NCBI GenBank assembly: GCA_944324665.1
Contig: CALUXD010000003.1
Location: 1 to 64,000 of the forward strand
DNA from: Candidatus Proelusimicrobium volucris
GTDB taxonomy: Bacteria > Elusimicrobiota > Elusimicrobia > Elusimicrobiales > Elusimicrobiaceae
Length of the DNA: 64,000 nucleotides
Direction: 5' to 3'
Shown here: one piece after another, positions 25,306-33,496 of the stretch
How positions within the stretch are numbered: position 1 is the stretch's first letter
Layout of the letters: every line of letters begins with the position of its first letter
Program-made: the position numbers and the translations under genes
Notes under the pieces: model-generated
The model's database searches: none
Told to the model about the DNA's origin: nothing
The model's input: the letters and a program-made list of their open reading frames with translations, nothing else

Positions 25306-26006
25306 CGGTTTTTTGGTATCTTTTGTTAGGGCATTTGCTTGCGGATTTCGTTTTTAAGGATAAGGACGGTTTTTACGGCATGAGCGTTAAATATTGCCTT
25401 TGGCGCGGATTTGTATATTTCGCGGTTTTAAGTTTGTGCTGCTATAAATATCTGGAATTGCCGTGGATAGATTTTTCGGGCATAGAGCTTGGCGGGTTGT
25501 TCTCATTGGGGTTGGCGGGCTTGGCGTATTTCGTTTATGCTTTTTTGGAGCGCAAAAACGAACGAGGTCGAAAGGCTTTGTTTTTGTTTGCGGGGCGGCA
25601 GTTTATACTTCTTAGTGTATTGTTTATAATAATGCCGGTAATTCCTTTCGACGGCGATTTCCTGCACTATATATACGGGCCGGATTTGCTGTTTGTGGTT
25701 AACGGGAGTTTGATTGCGGGTTATGTTATTTCCGAGTTGCTGATAAACTTGTCTTTGACTATAGATAAGCCGATAGACGCAAAAAGCCTTTTTGACCAGC
25801 GTTTCCATAATATGCTTTTAAGGGTTGTGCTGTTTTTGCTGATAATAATACCCGGCTGGTTCGGTGTAGCTGTGGCGGCGGCGGCGATGGCGTTTTTGAT
25901 AAAGCACGGTATTTTTAGGGACGATAAATTTTACTTTTATATAGGCTGCGCGCTGACGCTGGTTTTCGGATTGATATGCAAGGGGATATTTCACGGGATA
26001 TGTTAG
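25302..26006 (+). CDS. DUF3307-like polytopic membrane protein
   Basis: A 234-residue membrane protein with about seven hydrophobic segments. The N-terminal LLLGHLLADFVFKDK pattern is that of DUF3307 proteins (usually HLxGDF near the start), and the central segment ending in KPIDAKSLFDQR also fits small integral membrane proteins of that type. Function is unknown for the family. The start overlaps the kinase stop (ATGA) and the end overlaps the exonuclease start, so all three should be co-translated. Confidence 0.7.
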   Translation: MTVFWYLLLGHLLADFVFKDKDGFYGMSVKYCLWRGFVYFAVLSLCCYKYLELPWIDFSGIELGGLFSLGLAGLAYFVYAFLERKNERGRKALFLFAGRQFILLSVLFIIMPVIPFDGDFLHYIYGPDLLFVVNGSLIAGYVISELLINLSLTIDKPIDAKSLFDQRFHNMLLRVVLFLLIIIPGWFGVAVAAAAMAFLIKHGIFRDDKFYFYIGCALTLVFGLICKGIFHGIC

Positions 26007-26605
26007 ATAGGAAAATAGAAGAAGTAAAATTTATATGTTTGGATACGGAAACTACGGGTCTTGACCCTGCAAACGGCGGACGTATTTGCGAAGTGGCTAT
26101 GCTCGGCAGCCAAGGCGGGGAGCGCGCCGGCGCATATTGCACATTGTTAAATCCGCAGATATACATATCGCCGGAAGTTACGGCGATACACGGCATTACC
26201 AACGAGATGGTAAAAGACTCGCCTAAATTCGGCGATATAGCGTTTAATATGATAGATTTCCTGCAGGGTAATGTTCTTATATGCCACAATGCGGATTTTG
26301 ACGTTTCTTTTCTGAGGAAGGAATTTGAACTTTTGGGCCTTAGTATGCCGCAGGTGACTATATTGGATACACTTAAATTCGCCAGGGCGCACGGTAGTTT
26401 TTCCAGAAATCGTTTGGGCATAATAGCGCAGGAACTTGGGTTTTCCAGCGAGGGCTGGCACAGGGCTATGGCCGATACGATAATGACGGAGAAAATATTT
26501 TATTATTTTGTGGCCAAATTTAAGGAAATGGGCGCAAGCACTTTGGGAGATCTTGTTGCCCTGCAGAGCAGGAAAGTGATAGGATTTAATAAACAGGAGA
26601 TATAA
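26000..26605 (+). CDS. DnaQ-like 3'-5' exonuclease (DEDDh)
   Basis: A 201-residue exonuclease of the DnaQ/epsilon type, removing 3' nucleotides from DNA or RNA. The three Exo motifs are visible: CLDTETTGLDP near residues 13-23, LICHNADFDVSFL near 93-105, and the histidine-type Exo III HRAMADTIMT near 155-164. The start is uncertain: I use the ATG at 26000, overlapping the previous stop by seven bases; an ATG at 25976 would add eight residues. Separate proofreading subunits and RNase T/polC-like repair nucleases share this size. It could supply the proofreading that polA here has lost. Confidence 0.85.
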   Translation: MLDRKIEEVKFICLDTETTGLDPANGGRICEVAMLGSQGGERAGAYCTLLNPQIYISPEVTAIHGITNEMVKDSPKFGDIAFNMIDFLQGNVLICHNADFDVSFLRKEFELLGLSMPQVTILDTLKFARAHGSFSRNRLGIIAQELGFSSEGWHRAMADTIMTEKIFYYFVAKFKEMGASTLGDLVALQSRKVIGFNKQEI

Positions 26606-26608
26606 ATT

Positions 26609-28156
26609 ATGAGCAAAGTTGTTTTATTGATAAGAGACGGCTGGGGCGTAAGGGCGAGCAAGGAGCATAATGCGGTAAAAGGCGCCAAAACCCCTAATAT
26701 AGACAGATATTTAAAAGAATATCCGCACACTTTGATAGAGGCCTCCGGCGAGCTTGTCGGTTTGCCGGCGGGTTATATGGGCTCTTCGGAAGTGGGGCAT
26801 TTGAATATGGGCGCTGGCAGGATAGTCGTGCAGGAGTTAAAGAGGCTAAAAGACGCTTTTGAGGACGGCTCAATATACAAAGCGCCGGCTTTCAAAGCGG
26901 TAATCGATAACTGCGTAAACAATTCATCCGCGCTGCACCTTATGGGGCTTGTACAGGACGAAGGCGTCCACGCCCATCAGGACCATTTATACGCGATAAT
27001 CAAGCACGCGGCGGAAAAGGGGATAAAGACGGTATGGGTACACTTTTTTGCCGACGGGCGCGATACTCCGCCGCACAGCGCTTTGGGATATTTGAAGATG
27101 TTGGAAGGCAAAATGAGCGAGTACGGCGTAGGCAAGGTGGCCACGATAATGGGGCGCTACTATGCTATGGACAGGAACGAAACTTGGGATCTTACCTCCG
27201 AGGCATACGATTTGATAGTGGACGCCAAGGGCCGCCATTGCGCCAGCGCGCAGGAAGCGATAGAAAATTCCTATAAAAACGATAAGACACCCGACGGCGG
27301 CGAGATGGTGGACGAATATATCCCGCCTACCGTTATAGGCGATTATAAAGGCGTGAATGACGGCGACGGTATAATATTTTTCAACTTCCGCCAGGATAGG
27401 GCGATACAGCTTACCCGCGCCTTTGTGGAAGATGATTACAGCGGCGTAAGGAATCGCCGCCCCAAAATCACTTACTGCGGGCTTACGAAATATTACGACA
27501 GTTTTAAGTATAATGCCTTGTCCCCGATGACCGAAGGCGGCGGAATGAACAATTTGCTTGGCGAGGTTATCAGCGCGGCGGGTTTGACGCAACTTAGAAT
27601 AGCGGAAACGCAGAAGTTTAAGCACGTTACCTCGTTTTTCAACGGCAAGCTGATAAAACCTTTTGCCGGCGAAGACAGAATAGAGATAAAAGGCTCTTTC
27701 GATCCCGCCACGTTTGCCGAACATCCGGAAATGGACGCACAGCGCGTAGCCGACAGGGCGGTAGAGGAAATCGGCAAGAACAAATATGATTTTGTGGTTA
27801 TCAACTTCGCCAACTGCGATATGGTGGGGCATACCGGGAGTTATGACGCGGCGGTAAAAGCGACGGAAGTGGTGGACAAATGCTCCGGCGAAGTTACCGA
27901 AGCGGCGTTAAAGGCGGGCTATACGGTGCTTATTACGGCAGACCACGGCAACGCGGAAGAAATGTGGGACGACAAAATCAATATGCCCAAGACGGCGCAT
28001 ACCACCAATCCCGTGGAGTTTATTTATGTTTCCAAAGAGGGCAAAGGCATTGAACTTAAAGAAGGCGGCAAGCTTGCCGATATAGCGCCTACGGTCCTTC
28101 AGGTGCTTGGCGTAGCGATACCCAAGGAAATGACGGCCGAAACATTGATAAAATAG
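26609..28156 (+). CDS. gpmI: 2,3-bisphosphoglycerate-independent phosphoglycerate mutase
   Basis: A cytosolic, manganese-dependent alkaline-phosphatase-fold enzyme interconverting 3- and 2-phosphoglycerate in glycolysis. At 515 residues it has the normal length. The N-terminal metal site LLIRDGWG is at about 6-13, the catalytic serine is Ser60 in MGSSEVGHLNMGAGR, HFFADGRDTPP and FFNFRQDRA follow, and the C-terminal metal ligands lie in NCDMVGHTG and TADHGNAEEM. GGAG precedes the start. It ends the overlapping run that begins at ddl and is followed by a terminator. Confidence 0.97.
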   Translation: MSKVVLLIRDGWGVRASKEHNAVKGAKTPNIDRYLKEYPHTLIEASGELVGLPAGYMGSSEVGHLNMGAGRIVVQELKRLKDAFEDGSIYKAPAFKAVIDNCVNNSSALHLMGLVQDEGVHAHQDHLYAIIKHAAEKGIKTVWVHFFADGRDTPPHSALGYLKMLEGKMSEYGVGKVATIMGRYYAMDRNETWDLTSEAYDLIVDAKGRHCASAQEAIENSYKNDKTPDGGEMVDEYIPPTVIGDYKGVNDGDGIIFFNFRQDRAIQLTRAFVEDDYSGVRNRRPKITYCGLTKYYDSFKYNALSPMTEGGGMNNLLGEVISAAGLTQLRIAETQKFKHVTSFFNGKLIKPFAGEDRIEIKGSFDPATFAEHPEMDAQRVADRAVEEIGKNKYDFVVINFANCDMVGHTGSYDAAVKATEVVDKCSGEVTEAALKAGYTVLITADHGNAEEMWDDKINMPKTAHTTNPVEFIYVSKEGKGIELKEGGKLADIAPTVLQVLGVAIPKEMTAETLIK

Positions 28157-28172
28157 CTTCTGTTTTTACAGG

Positions 28173-28204
28173 CAAAACGCTCCGCTTTTTTGCGGGGCGT
28201 TTTT
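28173..28204 (+). terminator. Intrinsic terminator after gpmI
   Basis: The stem CAAAACGC(T)CCGC/GCGG(G)GCGTTTT with a T-rich loop is followed by a T-run (28200-28204). It lies 16 bases past the gpmI stop. Confidence 0.8.
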
Positions 28205-28278
28205 GCGTTTGGGGAACGATATGGAGACGTGCGGATTTAATACTAGGCTGCTTGTATATTGGCGGCACATATCCGCGG

Positions 28279-28320
28279 ATAGGACATAAGGTCCGCACAA
28301 CATAGGTCTTAAGTTCCTTG
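28279..28320 (+). promoter_or_regulatory. Composite 42-bp upstream element, copy 1
   Basis: The pattern ATAGGAC-N5-GTCC-N7-ATAGGTC-N5-TYCC-TTG begins 99 bases before the metzincin start codon. Exactly the same spacing occurs before both ankyrin genes at 56988 and 57820. GGAC-N5-GTCC is an inverted repeat, and the two ATAGGWC half-sites are 23 bp apart, about two helical turns. A perfect TATCCGCGGATA palindrome overlaps its left edge here (28270-28281). I infer an operator or special promoter; no consensus -10 is clear in this copy. Confidence 0.6.
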
Positions 28321-28377
28321 TAAAGAAGAGCTTTATTTATTAAATTATTATGTATATACGAGTATTGGAGAGTGAAT

Positions 28378-29790
28378 ATGATTAGGAAATTTTTACTTTT
28401 TATTTTTATGGTTGTATTCTCCTTGCCTTGTTCGGCCTGGGTATTCCTTACGGCAGTCGCCGAAGGGGAAAACGCTCCGTTGTTGACTTATAATATCGTA
28501 AATAATAAACCCATACGCGTTTGTATCGATTTTGTAGAAACTTCTTTTGACCGTTCAAACCGCAAAATAACGCGCAATTATATTCCTGCCGGCGAAAAGC
28601 GCGACAGATATTACAAGCAAGTTTCTTCGGAAATTACTTTAGCTTTAAGGAAATATGTAGATAATGCCAGAAAATATATTGAGCAATCGGGCCGTGCCGA
28701 AGAGTTTGAAGATTTAAAGCCATATCTCAATGATCCGCGCGTGGTATACATAAACGGCGGGCGCGACGCTAAAACGTGCGAGTCTTTCCCGCATGATAAT
28801 TCCGCAATGGATTTAAGGGTAATATTGGAAACGAATGACGAGCTGCGCAGTTATTTGCAAGGGCATAAAGGTTCGGCCTGGCAGGGTGATAGAAATTTTA
28901 TGAAACTCTTTTTCCATCCAGATTATATAGATGACAGATGGATAGATATCTTCTATTATAAATATGAAGATTTGCCATCTTCGGAGCAATCATCTAAAGC
29001 GAGAAGCATACTGTTGGAGCCTACCATAAGGCACGAAATCGGCCACACGCTGGGCCTTGGCGATCAGTATATGCTTGACGATATAAACCAAAGCAAAGAG
29101 TACGGATTGTCGCATATAATGCCGCTTACGGCAATAAATTCCGTAATGGGCGGGCGCGACAAGAACGGGGAGATACAGGCTTTGTCGTGTGACGACGCGG
29201 AAGGCATTATAAATTTGGTCGATTTTTATTCTAAGGACGTATCTTCAAAGCGCAGAACTGAGGGGTGGGCGTCATTATGTTGGAAGAATATAATGTATGA
29301 AGAATGTTTCGCCAGCAAAATAAGCGATGCGGAATATCAAGCCCAGCTTTCTTATGCGAGGAGCGGTTATTCTTCGCCTCGTCCGGATCATATAAGCAGG
29401 ATAAAGCAGGAGCGGCGCGAGCGCTACGCGTCAGCCGCTGCGGCGCAGAATGCTCAGCAAGAGGCGGAAGAAGCCAAACGCCGCGCTGAGGCCGCCGCCA
29501 GAGAGGCGGAATACAAACAGAAGTTAAAGGACCTCTTGAGCAAAGAGGCAGAGTACGGATATTGCCCGGTCTGCAAACAACCGCTTTTAAACACCGATTT
29601 TAACAATATGCGCAGGGTTAAAATACTTTCCGCGCCCCGCCAAAAGGTAACTCAGGGCGATAAAGTGTTTTACAGGTATCCTTACGGACAATGTAAGGTG
29701 AAGATCCATTCCGACTGTTACGAAGCCCTAAAGAGCAAAGGGGGGAAGCTCCCCTGGGCGCAGTGGTGCGCGCAAAGCAAAAAGCAATAG
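28378..29790 (+). CDS. Secreted metzincin-like zinc protease with C-terminal Cys/His module
   Basis: A 470-residue exported protein. The signal peptide covers about residues 1-20 (hydrophobic core, cleavage near CSA-W). The zinc-protease motif HEIGHTLGLGD starts at His219, with three metal ligands and the catalytic Glu220 spaced as in metzincins; the Met-turn is probably Met257 in NSVMGG. After the catalytic domain comes an Ala/Glu/Arg-rich helix (about 340-390), then a possible zinc-binding module with Cys396, Cys399, Cys440, His444 and Cys447 (CPVC and HSDC). GGAGAG sets the ATG at 28378. The family beyond metzincin is not recognised. The substrate may be host or envelope protein, by inference. 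A 42-bp element lies upstream. Confidence 0.82.
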   Translation: MIRKFLLFIFMVVFSLPCSAWVFLTAVAEGENAPLLTYNIVNNKPIRVCIDFVETSFDRSNRKITRNYIPAGEKRDRYYKQVSSEITLALRKYVDNARKYIEQSGRAEEFEDLKPYLNDPRVVYINGGRDAKTCESFPHDNSAMDLRVILETNDELRSYLQGHKGSAWQGDRNFMKLFFHPDYIDDRWIDIFYYKYEDLPSSEQSSKARSILLEPTIRHEIGHTLGLGDQYMLDDINQSKEYGLSHIMPLTAINSVMGGRDKNGEIQALSCDDAEGIINLVDFYSKDVSSKRRTEGWASLCWKNIMYEECFASKISDAEYQAQLSYARSGYSSPRPDHISRIKQERRERYASAAAAQNAQQEAEEAKRRAEAAAREAEYKQKLKDLLSKEAEYGYCPVCKQPLLNTDFNNMRRVKILSAPRQKVTQGDKVFYRYPYGQCKVKIHSDCYEALKSKGGKLPWAQWCAQSKKQ

Positions 29791-30026
29791 CTGCCAAGGT
29801 AAATAATGTGTATATAAAGGTAAAAGTCCACGCGGGGGAAAAGAAGAACGATTTAAAACAAAAGAGCCAAGACGCTTTTGAAATATGGGTAAAAGCGCCG
29901 GCGGAGCGCGGCCTTGCCAATGACGCGGTGAGGACGGTATTAGCCTCCCATTTGGGGCTAGAAGCAAAAAAACTGCATTTGATAAAAGGGGCGACGAGCC
30001 CCGCGAAAATATTTGAAATCAAATAA
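29763..30026 (+). CDS. DUF167/YggU-family protein
   Basis: A small cytosolic protein of up to 87 residues matching the DUF167 (YggU) fold: KVKVHAGEKKNDLKQ, then the hallmark WVKAPAERGLANDAVRTVLA, then LHLIKGATSPAKIFEI. Biochemical function is unknown. No ATG is available at the N-terminus, so initiation is probably at GTG 29763 or 29766, inside the 3' end of the protease gene (overlap 28 bases); a GTG at residue 14 is also possible. No good ribosome-binding site is seen. Confidence 0.8.
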   Translation: MVRAKQKAIAAKVNNVYIKVKVHAGEKKNDLKQKSQDAFEIWVKAPAERGLANDAVRTVLASHLGLEAKKLHLIKGATSPAKIFEIK

Positions 30027-30117
30027 ACGCTCTTTTCCCGCTTGGTGTTTTTTCGGCGCGAAAGGTAAAGCCAAGCAGTCTATTGTGCGGGTATCCGGCG
30101 AGCATTTAAGAAAAGAC

Positions 30118-30147
30118 TTGCCAAAACGGGCTGAATGATAGTATAAT
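30118..30147 (+). promoter_or_regulatory. Promoter of the rpsF operon
   Basis: TTGCCA (30118-30123, 5 of 6), an 18-base spacer and a perfect TATAAT (30142-30147) lie 109 bases before rpsF, leaving a leader of about 100 bases. Confidence 0.75.
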
Positions 30148-30154
30148 ATTTGTG

Positions 30155-30255
30155 GATAAGATATTCCATGGCGCAAGGTGAAAAGCCAAAAAATATCTAG
30201 GTGAAAGCGGGGTAAAGAGTACCCCGTGAGTCTTTATTTATCAAAAAACAGGAAT
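30155..30255 (+). promoter_or_regulatory. Possible S6:S18-type autoregulatory leader
   Basis: The leader between the promoter and rpsF contains a hairpin CGGGGTA/TACCCCG with loop AAGAG (about 30209-30228) just before the coding region. Operons encoding S6 and S18 in many bacteria carry an S6:S18-binding leader hairpin with a CCG-containing loop or bulge. The position fits and a CCCCG strand is present, but I cannot confirm the exact motif by eye. Confidence 0.35.
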
Positions 30256-30588
30256 ATGAAAACTTACGAAACAGTAACAATATTAAAACCGCAGCTCACC
30301 GATGGTGAAGTTGCAGCTTTCGTAGAAAAGGCGAAGGCGTTTATCTCCTCTTCGGGCGGGGAAGTTGTGTCCGAGGAGAAGCTGGGGCGGAGAAGATTCT
30401 CCCACGATATAGCTAAGAACCGCGAAGGTTTTTATCTTTACCTGAAGTTCAAAGCGCAGGGCGACTTTGTAAAGAAGTGGACCGATTCCATGCGTCTTAA
30501 CCAGAACGTGTTAAGGACGATGGTAATGAGCGCTGTAGAACACAAAATCAAACCGGCGAAGCAGGTAAAGACGCCGGCGGCCGCTTAG
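30256..30588 (+). CDS. rpsF: 30S ribosomal protein S6
   Basis: Ribosomal protein S6 of 110 residues, which pairs with S18 on the small subunit platform. The N-terminal MKTYETVTILKPQL and the LGRRRFSHDIAKNREGFYLYLKF core are typical. I start at the ATG at 30256, preceded by AGGA; an upstream in-frame start at 30226 would extend into the leader. The C-terminus is short and basic, ending TPAAA, without the acidic tail of E. coli S6. It is the first gene of rpsF-ssb-rpsR-rplI, a conserved order. Confidence 0.95.
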   Translation: MKTYETVTILKPQLTDGEVAAFVEKAKAFISSSGGEVVSEEKLGRRRFSHDIAKNREGFYLYLKFKAQGDFVKKWTDSMRLNQNVLRTMVMSAVEHKIKPAKQVKTPAAA

Positions 30589-30591
30589 TTT

Positions 30592-31023
30592 ATGGCAGGG
30601 CAGATCCGCTTACCGGAAATGAACCTGGTATTTCTTACCGGGCGTTTGACGCGCGATCCCGATAACAGGATGACTCAGCGCGGCCAAGCGATATGCGGCT
30701 TTGACATTGCGGTAAACCGCAGGTATATGGATAATGCTTCGGGCGAATGGAAAGACGAGGTAACCTATGTGCCGGTAACGGTTTTCGGCGATGCGGCCGA
30801 GCGCGCTAAGGACAGGCTCAAGAAGGGCGTACCCGTATTGGTGGAGGGGCGTCTTACTATGAGCGAGTTTGTCGATAAGAGCGGCCAAAACAGGAAGATA
30901 CTCCGCGTGACGGGGCGGCGCGTGCAGATACTGCAGAGTGCGGACGCTTTTAACCACGAGGATTCGGATATGGCCCAAGCGCAGGACGCTTCCGAAGTGG
31001 CGGAAGATGATGTGCCGTTTTAA
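30592..31023 (+). CDS. ssb: Single-stranded DNA-binding protein
   Basis: A tetrameric SSB of 143 residues. The OB fold runs to about residue 112 (NLVFLTGRLTRDPDNR, then FDIAVNRRY, then YVPVTVFGDAAE). A short acidic linker ends in the tip EDDVPF, the site that recruits repair and replication partners. It starts three bases after rpsF, so its ribosome-binding site must lie inside the rpsF 3' end. Placement between S6 and S18 genes is the common bacterial arrangement. Confidence 0.96.
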   Translation: MAGQIRLPEMNLVFLTGRLTRDPDNRMTQRGQAICGFDIAVNRRYMDNASGEWKDEVTYVPVTVFGDAAERAKDRLKKGVPVLVEGRLTMSEFVDKSGQNRKILRVTGRRVQILQSADAFNHEDSDMAQAQDASEVAEDDVPF

Positions 31024-31066
31024 ACTTTAAGCCTTGAGAGGCGGAAATTTAGAGGAAAGATAAAAT

Positions 31067-31387
31067 ATGTCAGAAGAAAAAATAGTAAAAACAGAAAATA
31101 CTGAAGCGAAAGCTCCCGCGGCGGCGGCCGAAGCGCGCCCGCAAAGGACTTTTGTACCCAGAAAACGCTTTGAATCCAGAAGAAAAGTTTGCAAATTCTG
31201 TGCTGAGAAGATAGATCATATTGATTACAAGAATATTCAGTTGGTAAAGAGCTTCACTATGGACAGCGGTAAAATCTTATCCAGAAGGATAACGGGCACC
31301 TGCGCTAAGCATCAGCGCCAGGTAACTCAAGCCGTCAAGAGGGACAGAAACTTGGCTTTCTTGGCTTATTGCTTACCGAAAAAATAA
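31067..31387 (+). CDS. rpsR: 30S ribosomal protein S18 with N-terminal extension
   Basis: Ribosomal protein S18, here 106 residues against the usual 75-80. The core starts near residue 38 (RRKVCKFCAEKIDHIDYKN) and contains the KILSRRITGTCAKHQRQVTQAVKRDR signature in two parts. The first 35 residues are rich in Glu, Lys and Ala (EAKAPAAAAEARPQR) and probably disordered. GAGGAAAG precedes the start. Cysteines at C42, C45 and the TGTC position suggest a zinc-binding form of S18. Confidence 0.95.
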   Translation: MSEEKIVKTENTEAKAPAAAAEARPQRTFVPRKRFESRRKVCKFCAEKIDHIDYKNIQLVKSFTMDSGKILSRRITGTCAKHQRQVTQAVKRDRNLAFLAYCLPKK

Positions 31388-31408
31388 ATTTTTTACAGGA
31401 GTTTTGAA

Positions 31409-31873
31409 ATGAAAGTTATTTTAAGAGAAGACGTAAAACATCTTGGTACGGTGGGCGAAATCGTAGACGTTAAACCCGGATATGCCAGGAATTTCCTTCT
31501 GCCCAAGAAATTGGTGGAATTGGCCACCCCGGCCGCTATAAAGAATTGGGAGCTAGGCGCCGAGAGAAGACAGAAAAAGATTGAAGCCGAACTTGCCAAA
31601 GCCAAGGAAGAGGCCGCCAAACTTAACGGCATTACGCTCAATTATACCAGGACGGTAAATATAGAGGGCGTGGTATTCGGTTCCGTAACTAAAGCGGACG
31701 TACAGAAGAGCTTGGCCGAACTCGGTCATAAAGTATCGAAGAACAATATCGATATTTTCAGCCCGATCAAAAAAATTGGCGATACCGAAGTATCCATCTA
31801 CTTCAAACCTACGGTATATGCTACCATTACCGTAAAGATAGAAGCGGTGGAAGACGAAAAGAACGCCAAATAA
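31409..31873 (+). CDS. rplI: 50S ribosomal protein L9
   Basis: Ribosomal protein L9, 154 residues, with the two-domain dumbbell layout. The N-terminal domain MKVILREDVKHLGTVGEIVDVKPGYARNFLLPK is followed by the long connecting helix rich in Glu, Lys and Ala (about 42-75) and the C-terminal RNA-binding domain. CAGGAG precedes the ATG. It ends the S6-SSB-S18-L9 operon and is followed by a strong terminator. Confidence 0.97.
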   Translation: MKVILREDVKHLGTVGEIVDVKPGYARNFLLPKKLVELATPAAIKNWELGAERRQKKIEAELAKAKEEAAKLNGITLNYTRTVNIEGVVFGSVTKADVQKSLAELGHKVSKNNIDIFSPIKKIGDTEVSIYFKPTVYATITVKIEAVEDEKNAK

Positions 31874-31883
31874 GCAGTTTTTT

Positions 31884-31925
31884 AAAATCCCCCCCGTCCG
31901 AATTTCGGGCGGGGGGATTTTTTTA
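31884..31925 (+). terminator. Intrinsic terminator after rplI
   Basis: A long GC stem AATCCCCCCCGTCCG/CGGGCGGGGGGATT is followed by a run of seven T. It lies 10 bases after the rplI stop. Confidence 0.9.
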
Positions 31926-32110
31926 TCTCGTGGAGAGGATTATTTGTATAGGGTATCTTCTGTGAGAGTTAAATACCTGTCAAGCAGGCGGCCGCGGCGT
32001 TTATGGCGGTTATTTTATTATCCGGCGGTATTTTGGCGCGGATCTCAAACGCCTTTAAGAATATATCTTAAATTGCTAGAATGATAATAATATATTAAGG
32101 AGTAAAATTT

Positions 32111-33496
32111 ATGGCACCTAACGATAAACTTCCGCCCCAGGCATTGGACGCGGAGATGGCCGTTTTAGGCTCTATGATGATAGAGCAAGAGGCATTGGAA
32201 AGGGCTTTTAACATATTAAAGGCGGAACATTTTTACAAGAGCGCGCATCAGAAGATTTATAAAGCTATGGCCGCTTTATCCGAGCGCGGACAAGCTGTGG
32301 ATCTTATCACTCTTACCGAGGCGCTAAAGAAGGAAGGTTTTTTGGCGGAAATAGGCGGGGAACGATATCTTTCCGAATTGATGGGAAAGGTATCTACCGC
32401 GGCACATGTTGAGCATTATGCCAAAATGGTCTATGATGCGGCATTGGTGCGGGAGCTGATCAACATATCTACCGCTACGGTAGAAGAATGTTATAAGAAT
32501 CAGGACGAACCGACTTCTTTGATAGACGAGGCACAGGCAAAACTTTTCCAACTGAACCAAAAGAGGGAGCTAAAAGGGTTTGTATCGTCAAAGGATATGT
32601 CCGGCGAAGTAATGCAGATGATAGAGAAGCTGATAGTGGACAAAAACCCTATAAAAGGTGTTCCGACCGGTTTTACCAAGTTTGATTTAAAGACGGGTGG
32701 CCTAAGAAAATCCGATTTGATAATATTGGCGGCGCGTCCTTCTCAGGGCAAGACGGCGATGGCTTTGAATATAGCTTATCACGCGGCGGTTGAAGCCAAT
32801 TTCCCTGTGGCAATATTCTCTTTGGAGATGAACCGCTATTCAATATATCAAAGAATGGTATGTTCCGCGGCTCAGGCGGATTTGCATCAAGTCAGTACGG
32901 GTATGTTCAAGAAGGAACGTTGGAAAGAATTGGCCAAAGAAATTCAAAGGATAGGCAAGGCCCCTCTTTATATAGACGATACCCCCGCATTGACGATTAC
33001 GGATATAAGGGTAAGGGCAAGGCGTCTTGCAAGCGAGCTGAACAAGCAAGGCAAGGAGCTGGGCCTTATAATGATAGACTATATGGGCTTGATAAGAGGC
33101 AGCGGCAAGAAGGTGGAATCGCGCCAGCAGGAAGTATCGGAAATATCTAGAATGTTAAAAGAGCTTGCCCGCAATTTAAATGTACCGGTATTGGCATTAT
33201 CGCAGCTGAACAGAAAGACGGAGGATAAGTCCCGTGCGGACAATCGTCCCCAGCTTTCGGATTTAAGGGAGTCTGGCTCCATAGAGCAAGACGCGGACGT
33301 AGTGGCTTTGATACACAGGGAAGGCTATTACAAACGCGATGATCCCACCCTTAAGACGGACGCCACTTTAATAATAGCCAAACAGCGCAACGGGCCTGTG
33401 GGAGATGTGAAACTTAATTGGTACAGCGAATACACCTTGTTTGCCAATCCCGCCCCCGAAAGCGTAGATATTCCCGCGGAGGTTGCCCCCGTATGA
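32111..33496 (+). CDS. dnaB: Replicative DNA helicase DnaB
   Basis: A hexameric 5'-3' helicase moving at the replication fork, 461 residues. The N-terminal primase-contact domain starts PPQALDAEMAVLGSMM. The RecA-like motor has Walker A ARPSQGKTAM, the FSLEM segment, Walker B LIMIDYMGLIRG, the SQLNRKTEDK H3 motif and DLRESGSIEQDADVV. The start is set by AAGGAG about eight bases upstream. The last bases overlap alr as ATGA. rplI-dnaB-alr is a frequent neighbour set. I see no intein. Confidence 0.97.
   Translation: MAPNDKLPPQALDAEMAVLGSMMIEQEALERAFNILKAEHFYKSAHQKIYKAMAALSERGQAVDLITLTEALKKEGFLAEIGGERYLSELMGKVSTAAHVEHYAKMVYDAALVRELINISTATVEECYKNQDEPTSLIDEAQAKLFQLNQKRELKGFVSSKDMSGEVMQMIEKLIVDKNPIKGVPTGFTKFDLKTGGLRKSDLIILAARPSQGKTAMALNIAYHAAVEANFPVAIFSLEMNRYSIYQRMVCSAAQADLHQVSTGMFKKERWKELAKEIQRIGKAPLYIDDTPALTITDIRVRARRLASELNKQGKELGLIMIDYMGLIRGSGKKVESRQQEVSEISRMLKELARNLNVPVLALSQLNRKTEDKSRADNRPQLSDLRESGSIEQDADVVALIHREGYYKRDDPTLKTDATLIIAKQRNGPVGDVKLNWYSEYTLFANPAPESVDIPAEVAPV

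Noticed and set aside
26987-27832. A 281-codon minus-strand open frame opposite gpmI
   Set aside because: gpmI is unmistakable on the plus strand; the antisense frame has no start signal, and its composition is that of reverse-read coding DNA.
28229-28298. A structured RNA from the long-range pairing GTGCGGA/TCCGCAC before the metzincin gene
   Set aside because: The right arm overlaps the conserved 42-bp element, whose bases are better explained by the shared DNA motif; the pairing is not kept upstream of the ankyrin genes.
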